From Longibaculum muris (GTDB lineage: Bacteria; Bacillota_I; Bacilli_A; Erysipelotrichales; Coprobacillaceae), in NCBI RefSeq assembly GCF_004343035.1, contig NZ_SMCQ01000005.1, positions 62,001 to 126,000 on the forward strand: a stretch of 64,000 nt of DNA. The letters are read 5' to 3'. This document shows positions 35,407 to 43,663 of the stretch, piece by piece (position 1 is the first letter of the stretch; every line of letters begins with the position of its first letter). The position numbers and the translations under genes are program-made. Below the pieces are notes generated by a model. The model was not told where the DNA came from. It searched no databases and worked only from the letters and a program-made list of their open reading frames with translations.

Positions 35407-36505
35407 TTTGTTCACCATAAATTTGCTTTAATGTATTTAGTAAACTTGATACATCATATTTTTTTGAAGAAAGAATTTTTTTCCTTTCTTCAAAAATTAG
35501 ATTATTTTCTTTGTATAATGCTTTTCTAATTTCGTTTGCCCATTCAGTTGAACCCAAACTTATAAAAGTTATTAACCCCATACCTAAATCAACTTCCTTC
35601 GAAATATTATTAGAGATTACTGCAGGTAATCCTGCAGCTTGGGATTCTATTAATGTTAATGGAAATCCTTCAAATAATGAAGGTAGCAATAAAACATCCA
35701 TTACTCCCATCAAAATATTTATATCATTTCTTTGTCCTAAAAATAAACAATTATTATATACTCCTTTTCTTATTGAATATTCTATAATTTCTTTTTTTAA
35801 AGGACCATCCCCAATAAGCAATAATAATGCATCGTTGTGTTCACAAAAATCTGAAAAAATATCAATCAAGTATTTATGGTTTTTTTGTTCTACAAACCTT
35901 CCAACATGACCAATAATAATTTGATTTGAGATATTTAGTTCATTTTTTAGCTCTCTTATATCATTTTCATGACAATTAAATTTATCAACATTAATAGCAT
36001 TATTAACAACTAAAATATCTTTATTTTTATCAAACAAAAGTTTTTTTGCTTCCAATCCACAAGCAATAAAATTTGTAGAATATTTATTGATTAAATATTT
36101 TAAAAAATATAGCTCTAATTTCTTTTTAAAGTCTCTTTCAAACCCTTCAATGGACGTATTATGACAATGGCTAATTCTAACATTAATATCGTTTTTTTTA
36201 CCTACATACATAAAAATTCCAGACAAATGATCAACATGTGAGTGAATAACATCAAAAGGACCATTTTCTTGGATAATTTTATCAATATCTTCTATAAATT
36301 TTTTTATTCCAGATTTTCTTAATGGTTCAATTTTATATACATTAGATCCAAAACTTATAGCTTCTTTTTCATAAAAACCCTCAATCAATGTTATTTGCAA
36401 AAAATCAAATTGCATAGTACGATTTTTTTCTGTGCGAAGCAAATTCATTAGCAAAGTTTCAGCTCCACCGGTCGATAATTGACTTACTATATGTAACACT
36501 CTCAT
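35396..36505 (-). CDS. GT4 glycosyltransferase (EpsF-like)
   Basis: A 369-residue GT-B glycosyltransferase. The N-terminal 'RVLHIVSQLSTGGAETLLMNLL' with the GG(A)E acceptor-side loop and the C-terminal 'IIGHVGRFVEQKNHKYLIDIF...LLPSLFEGFPLTLIESQAAGLPAV' with the EGFPLTLIE nucleotide-sugar motif are diagnostic for family 4. It is closest in pattern to EpsF-type enzymes of Bacillus and Lactobacillus. The ATG at 36505 is preceded by GAGGTG. It overlaps the polymerase gene. Confidence 0.9.
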   Translation of the reverse strand: MRVLHIVSQLSTGGAETLLMNLLRTEKNRTMQFDFLQITLIEGFYEKEAISFGSNVYKIEPLRKSGIKKFIEDIDKIIQENGPFDVIHSHVDHLSGIFMYVGKKNDINVRISHCHNTSIEGFERDFKKKLELYFLKYLINKYSTNFIACGLEAKKLLFDKNKDILVVNNAINVDKFNCHENDIRELKNELNISNQIIIGHVGRFVEQKNHKYLIDIFSDFCEHNDALLLLIGDGPLKKEIIEYSIRKGVYNNCLFLGQRNDINILMGVMDVLLLPSLFEGFPLTLIESQAAGLPAVISNNISKEVDLGMGLITFISLGSTEWANEIRKALYKENNLIFEERKKILSSKKYDVSSLLNTLKQIYGEQNEY

Positions 36506-36523
36506 TATATTCCACACCTCACT

Positions 36524-37321
36524 TTATCTTCTTTTTATTATCCATAGCAATTTATGAGGAATTAATCCAACAACTAAGGGCTTTATAACATAAATAAAAT
36601 TTTTAATAGATAAAATTCCCATTTTTTTAAATCCTTTATACCTTACTATCATTTCATCAATTCGATATTCATATCTTCTCTTTTTTTTCATAACTGTGGG
36701 GTTCACATAATATCTTAACAATGGTGTTTTAATATTATATCCAATTTTATTTTCTGCATATAATCTCATAAATAAATCATAGTCTTCGGCTCTTCTTGTT
36801 TCTTTTGCCACCCTATATCCATCAACTGATAATAAAGAACTTTTTCTAAACATTGTTGCTGGATGGACAAATGGTGTACGAAACAAAAAATCTATTTTAT
36901 TTGGCTGTTCAATTTGGTTACTCTCACTAACTATATTTATTCCATCGTACGTGATAATATCGGAAGAGACAAAAGAATATTGCTGATTTTCATCTAAAAA
37001 TTCAACTTGTTTTTGAAATCTAGTTGGGAAAGAGTAATCATCATCATCCATCCTAGCGATATACTCGCCTTTAGCATGCGATAAACAGTTATTTAAACTA
37101 AATGCTAACCCTCTATTTTGTTTATTCTTAATAATTTTCACTTTTTTATTTTCTAAATATTCCGTTTTTATTATCTCTTCTACAGGAATATTTGAACAAT
37201 CATCACATATAATCAATTCCCAATCATCAAATGTTTGTTCGAAAATAGATTTAATAGCTTCATTAATTTTATAATTACTATTATAAGATCCCATAATTAC
37301 ACTTATCATCGGATTTCCCAT
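36524..37321 (-). CDS. GT2 glycosyltransferase
   Basis: A 265-residue family 2 glycosyltransferase of the GT-A fold. 'ISVIMGSYNSNYKINEAIKSIFEQTFDDWELIICDDCS' opens the domain, 'ARMDDDDYSFPTRF' supplies the DxD, and 'RRAEDYDLFMRLY' carries the catalytic-base ED motif. AGGAGG six bases before the ATG at 37321 settles the start. A hydrophobic C-terminal stretch ('FIYVIKPLVVGLIP') may tether it to the membrane. Confidence 0.92.
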   Translation of the reverse strand: MGNPMISVIMGSYNSNYKINEAIKSIFEQTFDDWELIICDDCSNIPVEEIIKTEYLENKKVKIIKNKQNRGLAFSLNNCLSHAKGEYIARMDDDDYSFPTRFQKQVEFLDENQQYSFVSSDIITYDGINIVSESNQIEQPNKIDFLFRTPFVHPATMFRKSSLLSVDGYRVAKETRRAEDYDLFMRLYAENKIGYNIKTPLLRYYVNPTVMKKKRRYEYRIDEMIVRYKGFKKMGILSIKNFIYVIKPLVVGLIPHKLLWIIKRR

Positions 37322-37359
37322 AAATATCCTCCTTTTCTAAATTAGTATCAAAATATACA

Positions 37360-38508
37360 TTAAACGCAGATAGAGTTAAATAAAAGTTCTTCATATATTC
37401 TATATATTTCTTTTTTAACTTTATTTATATCAAATTTTCTTGCATCAAAAATATTATTTTCTCTAATTTTTCTAAGTTCATATTCATTTTTTTTCAAATA
37501 CATGATTTTCTCGGAGAACTTTTCAGCATCATCAGGAGAAACTAGAAATCCGTTCTTTTTATTTACAATTAAATCTCTATTTCCTCTTATATCAGAAACA
37601 ACACATGGAAGTCCAGATGACATTGCCTCCATTATTGAACGGCTTAATCCTTCTCTGTAAGAGGCCATTACAAAAACATCAGCAAGAGAATACATATCAT
37701 TCATATTACTGCAATTTCCTAAAAAATGAATTCTATTTTTTACTCCCAACTTATTAGAATAAGAAATTAGTTCCTCTTTTTTTTCTCCATCTCCACATAT
37801 TACTAAATGAACATTAATATCTTTTATCAAAGATATTGTTTTAATAAGAGTTTTATTATTCTTATTTTCATCGAGTCTACCTACAGATATTAAAATAAAA
37901 TCGTTCTTATCAAAATTGAACAATTTTTTTAAATCCTTTTTACCATCAGTATTGCTTTTAAAAGCTTCCAAATCAATACCTACTCCTGGAATATAATATA
38001 CATTCTCTTTATTTTTCAAATTGAATAATTTAGCAAATTCGTAATCTTCTTGATTAATTGTAATCAAAGCATCTGTATAATGAGCTAACCATCTTTCAAC
38101 AGGATAATAGAACAACCAATTCTTAATAGGAGCTCCTTTGTAAAAGTGGAATCCATGTGCTTGATAAATCACAGTTTTAACTCCACATTTTTTCCCAGCT
38201 AATCTTCCTAACAGTCCACCGACAGGAGTATTGCAGTGGATTACATCAAATTTCTCTTTATTAATTAATTCTACTAATTGATGGTATGCTTTTATGTTAT
38301 TTTTTGAGTAAGGAGATCTGTCTAAATCTAGTTGGCAAAAATGTACACCGTATTCTTTTGTATCATTTTCTAATTTTTCTTTACTGGTTTCTTGAAAATT
38401 CGCAGCTAGATAGAACTCCATCTTCAACTGTTTTGATGCTAAAACAGCAGCTTTAGAAAAGCTACTTACACCATTTGATAAATTTGAAATATAAAGCAAT
38501 TTTGTCAT
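37360..38508 (-). CDS. GT4 glycosyltransferase (EpsD-like)
   Basis: A 382-residue GT-B glycosyltransferase. 'VIHCNTPVGGLLGRLAGKKCGVKTVIYQAHGFHFYKGAP' is typical of EpsD/CapM-type enzymes, which add early sugars to the lipid carrier. The C-terminal domain has 'ILISVGRLDENKNNKTLIKT' and 'VMASYREGLSRSIMEAMSSGLPCVVSDIRGN', the donor-binding Glu motif. Complete length. Confidence 0.92.
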   Translation of the reverse strand: MTKLLYISNLSNGVSSFSKAAVLASKQLKMEFYLAANFQETSKEKLENDTKEYGVHFCQLDLDRSPYSKNNIKAYHQLVELINKEKFDVIHCNTPVGGLLGRLAGKKCGVKTVIYQAHGFHFYKGAPIKNWLFYYPVERWLAHYTDALITINQEDYEFAKLFNLKNKENVYYIPGVGIDLEAFKSNTDGKKDLKKLFNFDKNDFILISVGRLDENKNNKTLIKTISLIKDINVHLVICGDGEKKEELISYSNKLGVKNRIHFLGNCSNMNDMYSLADVFVMASYREGLSRSIMEAMSSGLPCVVSDIRGNRDLIVNKKNGFLVSPDDAEKFSEKIMYLKKNEYELRKIRENNIFDARKFDINKVKKEIYRIYEELLFNSICV

Positions 38509-38542
38509 TTTATACCTTTCTCCTTATTAAAACTCTTTGATT

Positions 38543-39730
38543 CTATCTTTCTATCGAAAATTCTATCTCTTTTCTTGCTTCTTCTGCTTTTCTTTCAGCT
38601 TTATTAACATCATTAAAATTAGCCACTACATATCCACACCCATCTAAATTGGTATGGTATTCATTCACAACATCACCATCATTCATATGATGATAAATTT
38701 CTACACCAAACTTTTTCTGTATTTCACTGAAATTAGGTAATTCTTTTATCTTTCCCCCTGTAAAAGCTAATAACTTAGTCACTACTGACTTGTGTTCATG
38801 AACTGTCCAATCTGGTTCATCTCCGACAGCAACCTTTAACATATTACCCATATAATCAATACCTGTACCATATGGGATAATACATGGTCCAATCATATTC
38901 CCACCCATGCGAGCTCCAATATCAATAATATGAATAGAACCATTTGTTGTAATTAACATATCCATGTTTACAGAACCGTGATTGATACCTAGGGCTTTGA
39001 TAGCGTTTGCTACACATTCTTTTGCTCGGCTTTCAATTTCACTAGAGAGGCCACAAGGAATCGCATGCCCAAGCTCAGCATAATATGGCGGCTTTGTCAT
39101 CCATTTCTTCATAATTGCCATGACGTGAATTTCACCATTAACTACCAAAGACTCCGCGCCATATTCATCGCCAATTATAAAAGACTCTATCACCGCACGG
39201 TGAGTTATAGAACCATCCATTGCATATTTGCAGGCATCTGCTAATTCCGAAAAATTATCTACCCTCCTTGCTCCGCGACTTCCTGACCCGTCACATGGTT
39301 TTACCATTACAGGATAAGTAATTTGCAGAGCCAGTTCATTTATATCTGTATCTTTATTCACTTCAAAAGTCTGTTCAGTATCATCAACATGATTTTCATA
39401 TAGTCTTTTGCGAACAAGGTATTTATTTTTAATTAGTTTTGCTGATTCATAATTCAATCCCGGAATTCCTAAATGCTCAGCTATATACGAAGCTGTAAGC
39501 ACTCCGTAATCAGTAGCTGCGGTTAGGACTCCATCAATTTTTTCTTCTCTAGCAAAACTCAAACAAGCTTCTTCATTAACAATATTAATTACTGCATATT
39601 TATCTGCATGAGCAAAACCAAGAGCATTTGGGTCAGCATCAACAGCTAATGTATAGAAACCCATTTGCTTAGCTTTCAATATTACAAAATCCTGTAGGAA
39701 TCCTGCACCTATTACTAAAATTTTTTTCAT
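38543..39730 (-). CDS. ATP-grasp ligase, locus B start
   Basis: A 395-residue cytoplasmic ligase. The pre-ATP-grasp domain (1-95, 'ILVIGAGFLQDFVILKAKQMGFYTLAVDADPNA') is followed by the ATP-grasp fold with 'YPVMVKPCDGSGSRGARRV' (ATP-binding Lys and Gly-rich loop) and 'HIIDIGARMGGNMIG' (metal-binding region). It follows the DegT aminotransferase, so the two may make an amino sugar and then acylate it with an amino acid or similar carboxylate. One of three ATP-grasp genes within the two loci. Exact substrate unknown. Confidence 0.82.
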   Translation of the reverse strand: MKKILVIGAGFLQDFVILKAKQMGFYTLAVDADPNALGFAHADKYAVINIVNEEACLSFAREEKIDGVLTAATDYGVLTASYIAEHLGIPGLNYESAKLIKNKYLVRKRLYENHVDDTEQTFEVNKDTDINELALQITYPVMVKPCDGSGSRGARRVDNFSELADACKYAMDGSITHRAVIESFIIGDEYGAESLVVNGEIHVMAIMKKWMTKPPYYAELGHAIPCGLSSEIESRAKECVANAIKALGINHGSVNMDMLITTNGSIHIIDIGARMGGNMIGPCIIPYGTGIDYMGNMLKVAVGDEPDWTVHEHKSVVTKLLAFTGGKIKELPNFSEIQKKFGVEIYHHMNDGDVVNEYHTNLDGCGYVVANFNDVNKAERKAEEARKEIEFSIER

Positions 39731-39775
39731 ATATTAGTCTTCTTTCTTACTAATTTAATTAGGCTCTGTTCTTCC

Positions 39776-41011
39776 TTAATCAAGAAACTCTTTAGCAACT
39801 TTTCTTACACACTCAACCACATACATCACATCTTCATCAGTTAAGCAGCTATGAAGTGGTAAAGTTACTTCGTTTTCATACTGTTCATAGGCATTAGTAT
39901 AATCTTCTATATTGAATCCTAAGTTTTTGTATGCAGTATGCATTGGAAGCGGCTTATAGTGAACATTTGTACCTACTCCTAATTCAGCCATCTTTGTGAT
40001 GAATTCATTTCTCTCTTCACCGCTAAATGCTTCTCCACTCTTCTTAAACAATCTAACTATGTAAAGGTGGCCTGAAGAAGAATAAGTAGAAGAATAATGT
40101 TCAAGAACTTTAAATCCACATTCTTCGCACACTTCATCATACTTCTCAATTATTTCTTTTCTACACTTCAACATCGCATCATATCTTCTACTTTGACTTA
40201 AACCGATAGCAGCATGAACATCAGTCATATTGCATTTATACCAAGGACCAACAATGTCATATTCCCAAGCACCTAATTTTGTTTTTGCAAGAGCATCTTT
40301 ACTTTGACCATGTAGAGATAAAAGTTGGTATTGTTTATACAATTCTTCATTATCTATGCCTTCAATATTTTTCCATGTAACTGCTCCACCTTCTGCAGTA
40401 GTTAAATTCTTAACTGCATGGAATGAAAAGTTTATAAAGTCTGGATATTGTGCTACTGGCTTACCTTTATAAGTAGCACCAAAAGAATGTGCTCCATCAT
40501 CCATAACTACAATTCTATTTAAAGCTTTTTGAATTTTATTTTCTCCAGCTCTGAACAATCCTTTTTTCTTCTCAACTATTTCAAAAATTCTTTCGTAGTC
40601 ACAAGGAATACCAAATAAATCAACTGGAATAATTACTTTTGTTTTCTCTGTAATTGCACTCTCTAATTTGTCATAATCCATTGTGAATTTACCTTTTTCA
40701 CAATCAATCATTACAATAGTAGCTCCAACATGTTCAATTACACTAGCACTAGCTGTATATGTATAAGCAGGAACAATAACTTCATCTCCAACTCCAATAC
40801 CAAGTACTCTTAAAGTCATCTCAGCACAAGCTGTTTGAGAATTAAGACAAACTGCTTTATTAGTTCCGCATCTATTAGCCACTTCTTTTTCAAGCTTTTT
40901 AACTTTAGGACCTGTAGTAATCCAGCCAGATCTTAATGTATCGACAACTTCATTAATTTCATCTTCTCCTATATCAGGTGGAGAAAAAGGGATAGTCTTT
41001 CTATTTTCCAT
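39776..41011 (-). CDS. DegT/DnrJ/EryC1/StrS-family PLP aminotransferase
   Basis: A 411-residue PLP enzyme that aminates a keto-sugar nucleotide. K201 in 'FSFHAVKNLTTAEGG' is the PLP Schiff-base lysine, and 'VVMDDGAHSFGATYKG' holds the cofactor-binding Asp. The N-terminal 'IPFSPPDIGEDEINEVVDTLRSGWITTGP' is classic for the family (PglE/ArnB-like). The ATG at 41011 has GGGAG about ten bases upstream and gives the family N-terminus; an in-frame start at 41086 overlaps the small frameshifted gene. It heads the enzymatic part of locus B, after the leader terminator. A PglD-like relic suggests the sugar was once N-acetylated. Confidence 0.92.
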   Translation of the reverse strand: MENRKTIPFSPPDIGEDEINEVVDTLRSGWITTGPKVKKLEKEVANRCGTNKAVCLNSQTACAEMTLRVLGIGVGDEVIVPAYTYTASASVIEHVGATIVMIDCEKGKFTMDYDKLESAITEKTKVIIPVDLFGIPCDYERIFEIVEKKKGLFRAGENKIQKALNRIVVMDDGAHSFGATYKGKPVAQYPDFINFSFHAVKNLTTAEGGAVTWKNIEGIDNEELYKQYQLLSLHGQSKDALAKTKLGAWEYDIVGPWYKCNMTDVHAAIGLSQSRRYDAMLKCRKEIIEKYDEVCEECGFKVLEHYSSTYSSSGHLYIVRLFKKSGEAFSGEERNEFITKMAELGVGTNVHYKPLPMHTAYKNLGFNIEDYTNAYEQYENEVTLPLHSCLTDEDVMYVVECVRKVAKEFLD

Positions 41012-41055
41012 TTCAAATTTACTCCCTTCTTTATTTTTAGAAAAAACTTGGTTCT

Positions 41056-41260
41056 TCACCAAACTGTTTTGTATCCGTTCTTCCAATTCGAAGAATCTTG
41101 TATAGGTTTTAATTCAAGCACTATACTATTGCCTCTAGCATAGATAGAAGAAATAGAGTATTTTCCTTTTATTTGTTGATAAGCAGACACGCCATCTTTA
41201 TATTGATATTCTTTTTCATCAATCATACAAATGACTTCAGATTTTAATTTTTGATAACAT
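41056..41260 (-). pseudogene. Small gene with a single-base frameshift in an A-run
   Basis: A 67-codon gene with a good ribosome-binding site (GGGAG before the ATG at 41260). As written, the frame stops after MLSKIKI. Removing one A from the A5 run at codons 4-5 restores a frame reading MLSKLKSEVICMIDEKEYQY and onward to 'NGYKTVW', ending at 41056, 45 bases before the aminotransferase. I do not recognise the product. The homopolymer break could be a real mutation, a slippage switch or a sequencing error. Confidence 0.55.
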
Positions 41261-41284
41261 ATCTATCTCCCTTCTTTTGAACAT

Positions 41285-41310
41285 AAAAAAATACAGGTCA
41301 TTAACCTGTA
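41285..41310 (-). terminator. Leader intrinsic terminator of locus B
   Basis: A perfect seven-bp stem (41292-41298 with 41304-41310), loop of five, followed on the minus strand by seven T. It lies between the NusG-like genes and every sugar gene of locus B, so transcription must pass it to express the locus. Confidence 0.85.
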
Positions 41311-41389
41311 ATATATGAAATAAGCTATTTTTAGATACAGTTTCCCCTACCCCAAATTTTCCCATTTCATACTATGTTCCAAACTTCAA

Positions 41390-41413
41390 TAGAGGCGGAT
41401 TCCCTGCGCTCTA
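41390..41413 (-). promoter_or_regulatory. Candidate antitermination hairpin in the locus B leader
   Basis: On the minus strand TAGAG then CG pair with CG, a bulged C and CTCTA, closing a nine-base loop. It begins 17 bases after the second NusG-like gene stop and about 80 bases before the terminator. LoaP-type NusG paralogues act on a structured leader RNA; this is the best candidate here. Inferred from position and shape only. Confidence 0.5.
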
Positions 41414-41429
41414 AATAAGTTCTTGCCTT

Positions 41430-41915
41430 TTAAATTTCAATTCCCATACATATTCTTCTATTAAAGAATTCTAGGTCTAGATAGGCACATTGATTATGCT
41501 TATCAACTTTAGTAATATGCTTTTCTAACAGTTTTAATGGTCCATCAATAATAATGGTTTTACCATCTTCTTGATATCCATGAGAAAGTCTTATAGTATA
41601 GTTTTCATCTAATACAAGACTAAAAAACTCAATTTCTTTTTCTGTTAGTGTTGTTGCATCTACATTTTTAAGTTGTTTAATTAAACCATCATTTTGATCT
41701 TTCATTTTTAGTAATAAATCATTAAAGTCAGTTTGACATAAATGAGTTTTTACAAAAACATAATTATTAAACATTGGTTTAATTAATACTTCTTTGGTTT
41801 TACGTTGACAAACTTCATATTTTGGAGTAAATGCTATTAAATTCTCATTCCTATTTAAATTAGTAATAATCTTATTTGTTTTATAGTTTAATGTATATAG
41901 TACATACCAATTCAT
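41430..41915 (-). CDS. NusG-like transcription antiterminator (LoaP/UpxY-type), second copy
   Basis: A 161-residue NusG paralogue. The NGN domain begins 'MNWYVLYTLNYKTNKIITNLNR', keeping the W-Y-V pattern, and includes 'IKPMFNNYVFVKT'. A C-terminal KOW-like segment 'IDGPLKLLEKHITKVDKHNQCAYLDLEF' follows. Specialised NusG paralogues (RfaH, LoaP, UpxY) bind RNA polymerase to make it ignore terminators in long surface-polysaccharide or antibiotic operons. The ATG overlaps the first copy's stop codon (ATGA), so the pair is translationally coupled. Just downstream lie a bulged hairpin and an intrinsic terminator, as expected for such a regulator. Confidence 0.85.
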   Translation of the reverse strand: MNWYVLYTLNYKTNKIITNLNRNENLIAFTPKYEVCQRKTKEVLIKPMFNNYVFVKTHLCQTDFNDLLLKMKDQNDGLIKQLKNVDATTLTEKEIEFFSLVLDENYTIRLSHGYQEDGKTIIIDGPLKLLEKHITKVDKHNQCAYLDLEFFNRRICMGIEI

Positions 41916-42388
41916 GATTTACTTACTATTTCTAATGGAACTAAGAATTTTTCATTGAAAAAAATGTTTTTTAATGTTGCTGTTCTATGATGACGATTAA
42001 TCTTTGTAATTTTACCTTTATAGTTTAATAATGGTCCTTCATCAATAATTAATTGTGAATTAACTATATTTCCAATAGAATGTTTAATAACATCCTCATT
42101 TGAATAAAAATATTCCATTAATAATTGTTCTTCAGTGTTTAGAGTAAAAATATTATTCTTTGAATGAAAAAGTTCCTTGTATTTTTCAAAAAGTAAATCT
42201 TTTCCCATATCAGTAACAATAAACATATGATCAGGATATAAATCCTTTACAAAATAATCCTTTACCCCTCTCACACTATACCATTTCTCTATTTTAGGAA
42301 TAAAAGCTCTTATACCTTCTTGTTTATTAAGAAATGTAACAAGATTGTCATCTTTATGTATTTTTCTATCAACAACGTACCAAAACAC
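41912..42388 (-). CDS. NusG-like transcription antiterminator (LoaP/UpxY-type), first copy
   Basis: A 158-residue NusG paralogue, quite different in sequence from its neighbour. The NGN domain reads 'FWYVVDRKIHKDDNLVTFLNKQEGIRAFIPKIEKWYSVRG' and 'LYPDHMFIVTD'. The KOW segment is 'DEGPLLNYKGKITKINRHHRTATLKNIFF'. I choose a GTG start at 42388 with GAGGGG six bases upstream; in-frame codons further upstream would give a hydrophobic, unrelated N-terminus read through the inverted repeat. It is the first gene after the invertible promoter segment. Confidence 0.83.
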   Translation of the reverse strand: MFWYVVDRKIHKDDNLVTFLNKQEGIRAFIPKIEKWYSVRGVKDYFVKDLYPDHMFIVTDMGKDLLFEKYKELFHSKNNIFTLNTEEQLLMEYFYSNEDVIKHSIGNIVNSQLIIDEGPLLNYKGKITKINRHHRTATLKNIFFNEKFLVPLEIVSKS

Positions 42389-42420
42389 ATTCAACCCCTC
42401 ATGCCTTTCTCTTATAACAG

Positions 42421-42437
42421 AACTTCGTGTTCTGTGA
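42421..42437. repeat. Left 17-bp inverted repeat (IR-L) of the promoter segment
   Basis: AACTTCGTGTTCTGTGA; its exact reverse complement is at 42645-42661. The flanking bases do not match, so the repeat is bounded. IR-L also forms a local dyad ACAGAAC-TTCGT-GTTCTGT (42417-42435), the arm-spacer-arm shape of a tyrosine-recombinase site. It ends 33 bases before the first NusG-like start. Confidence 0.88.
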
Positions 42438-42644
42438 CAAAATAAAAAAATGAGTATGATTATATCCATTTTAATAACATTTTTATCACACAAAGATTAT
42501 CCTTTGATTTTTAAATTTATTATTTAAAATATAATAAATAAAATGTCATATATCATTTAGTACTATATATGACAATGATCATGTTAACAAAACATTATCT
42601 AACATTTTTCCTTGAAAACTTGAACATATATGCTATAATTGTTC
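42438..42644. promoter_or_regulatory. Predicted invertible promoter segment (207 bp)
   Basis: The DNA between the two 17-bp inverted repeats holds no gene. It contains a strong promoter at its right end (see 42612) and a 10-bp dyad at 42544-42553/42565-42574. Inversion by a site-specific recombinase would reverse the promoter without changing anything else. An intact tyrosine recombinase gene lies 2 kb upstream. No reads were available to test inversion. Confidence 0.72.
42612..42639 (+). promoter_or_regulatory. Strong promoter in the invertible segment, pointing away from locus B
   Basis: Plus-strand TTGAAA (42612-42617), 16-base spacer, TATAAT (42634-42639) with TGC before it (extended -10). 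Transcription would start near 42646, inside IR-R, and run into gene-free DNA. In the flipped orientation it would start near IR-L and read the NusG-like genes with a leader of roughly 50 bases. Confidence 0.75.
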
Positions 42645-42661
42645 TCACAGAACACGAAGTT
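42645..42661. repeat. Right 17-bp inverted repeat (IR-R) of the promoter segment
   Basis: TCACAGAACACGAAGTT, exact reverse complement of IR-L, six bases past the -10 element. Confidence 0.88.
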
Positions 42662-43306
42662 ATATGATACAACGCAGCATATATAAACTTAATTAATTTT
42701 TTAAAATACCATTCTCTTTAATAAAAATAATATATTGTATTCTATAATCATCACCCTAAGTAAATTAAAAAAGTTATCTGTAAAAAATAACAATTCTCTT
42801 ACAGATAATCATTGTTTACTTTTTATTTATATAAAATATTTTTTGGTTTAAACCTTATATTTTGAACAGAAAAATTTGATTGTTAATTTTATTTTCCTAG
42901 AAAAAGATAATAATTAAAAGTAATTTTAAATATTCTCTACTACTTCAAGATAATACAGATAACAAAATTCTTGATTTATTTCATCAGACTGCAGGAATAG
43001 GATAAGAGCTAAGAATCAAAATCTTTTGTCCCTTTCACAACATCGTACGCAAAGTTCTCTATTCGGCGTTTCATAAATTTATAGAGTCGTAATAGTCTAA
43101 AGGACTTATATATCCCCATGATTTTAATCTATCATTGGTTAGCTAGTGTTCTAGCGAGTATAAAGCTATTGGATATTCTCCAGCAGCTCTTTCTTGCATT
43201 CACCCTTCCCATACATTGGATTTATTAATACCTAATTGTTGTAGATTTCTATACCTTCTCCTTATGAATTTCCATCTTTTTCAGTATATCATTCTTATTC
43301 TTCGTC
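42662..43306. other. Gene-free stretch with a hairpin and a transposase-like fragment
   Basis: No intact gene. A perfect 10-bp inverted repeat, 42774-42783 with 42799-42808, would form a hairpin in RNA made from the outward-facing promoter. On the minus strand at about 43071-43140 a decayed frame reads 'TNDRLKSWGYISPLDYYD', resembling the C-terminal 'LGYISPxxY' end of IS3-type transposases; stops interrupt it on both sides. Confidence 0.45.
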
Positions 43307-43663
43307 TTAACCAGGTACTATGCCAATACTAATCAACAATGAACGATTCACTTTTAATAAATCTTTATTGTTTAAACTATCAACTCTAATTCCTAGTCTA
43401 CGTTTATCAACAGTTCGTAACTGTTCAAGCATGACAATAGAATCTTTGACTAACCCATACCCATATGATAATCGTACATGAGTTGGTAAATCCGACTTCT
43501 GAATATGTGAAGTAATCACGGCAATAATTACAGTATCATTAAAATAGTTTCCAATATTATTTTGAATAATCAATACTTGTCTTACTTCACCCTGCTTAAT
43601 TCCAATAACAAAATCTAACTTTGCTAAATAAATTTCTCCTCTATAAATCTTTTCATGCCTCAT
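43307..43663 (-). CDS. mazF: MazF/PemK-family endoribonuclease toxin
   Basis: A 118-residue protein of the MazF fold. 'YRGEIYLAKLD' starts the barrel, 'KQGEVRQVLIIQNNIGN' carries the usual (E/Q)xGxxRPV/QV(L/V)IIQN motif, then 'VIIAVITSHIQKSDLPTHV' and 'SIVMLEQLRTVDKRRL'. MazF toxins cut mRNA at short motifs. No antitoxin gene (MazE or other) can be seen upstream or downstream, so it may be an orphan, have a distant antitoxin, or be a domesticated relic. It lies in decayed mobile-element DNA. The start has a reasonable ribosome-binding site (AAGGAAGG about ten bases upstream). Confidence 0.87.
   Translation of the reverse strand: MRHEKIYRGEIYLAKLDFVIGIKQGEVRQVLIIQNNIGNYFNDTVIIAVITSHIQKSDLPTHVRLSYGYGLVKDSIVMLEQLRTVDKRRLGIRVDSLNNKDLLKVNRSLLISIGIVPG

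Noticed and set aside
42459..42464. A minus-strand TATAAT inside the invertible segment that might already drive the NusG-like genes
   Set aside because: No acceptable -35 lies 16-18 bases upstream and there is no extended -10, so it is far weaker than the outward promoter. A low basal level cannot be excluded.
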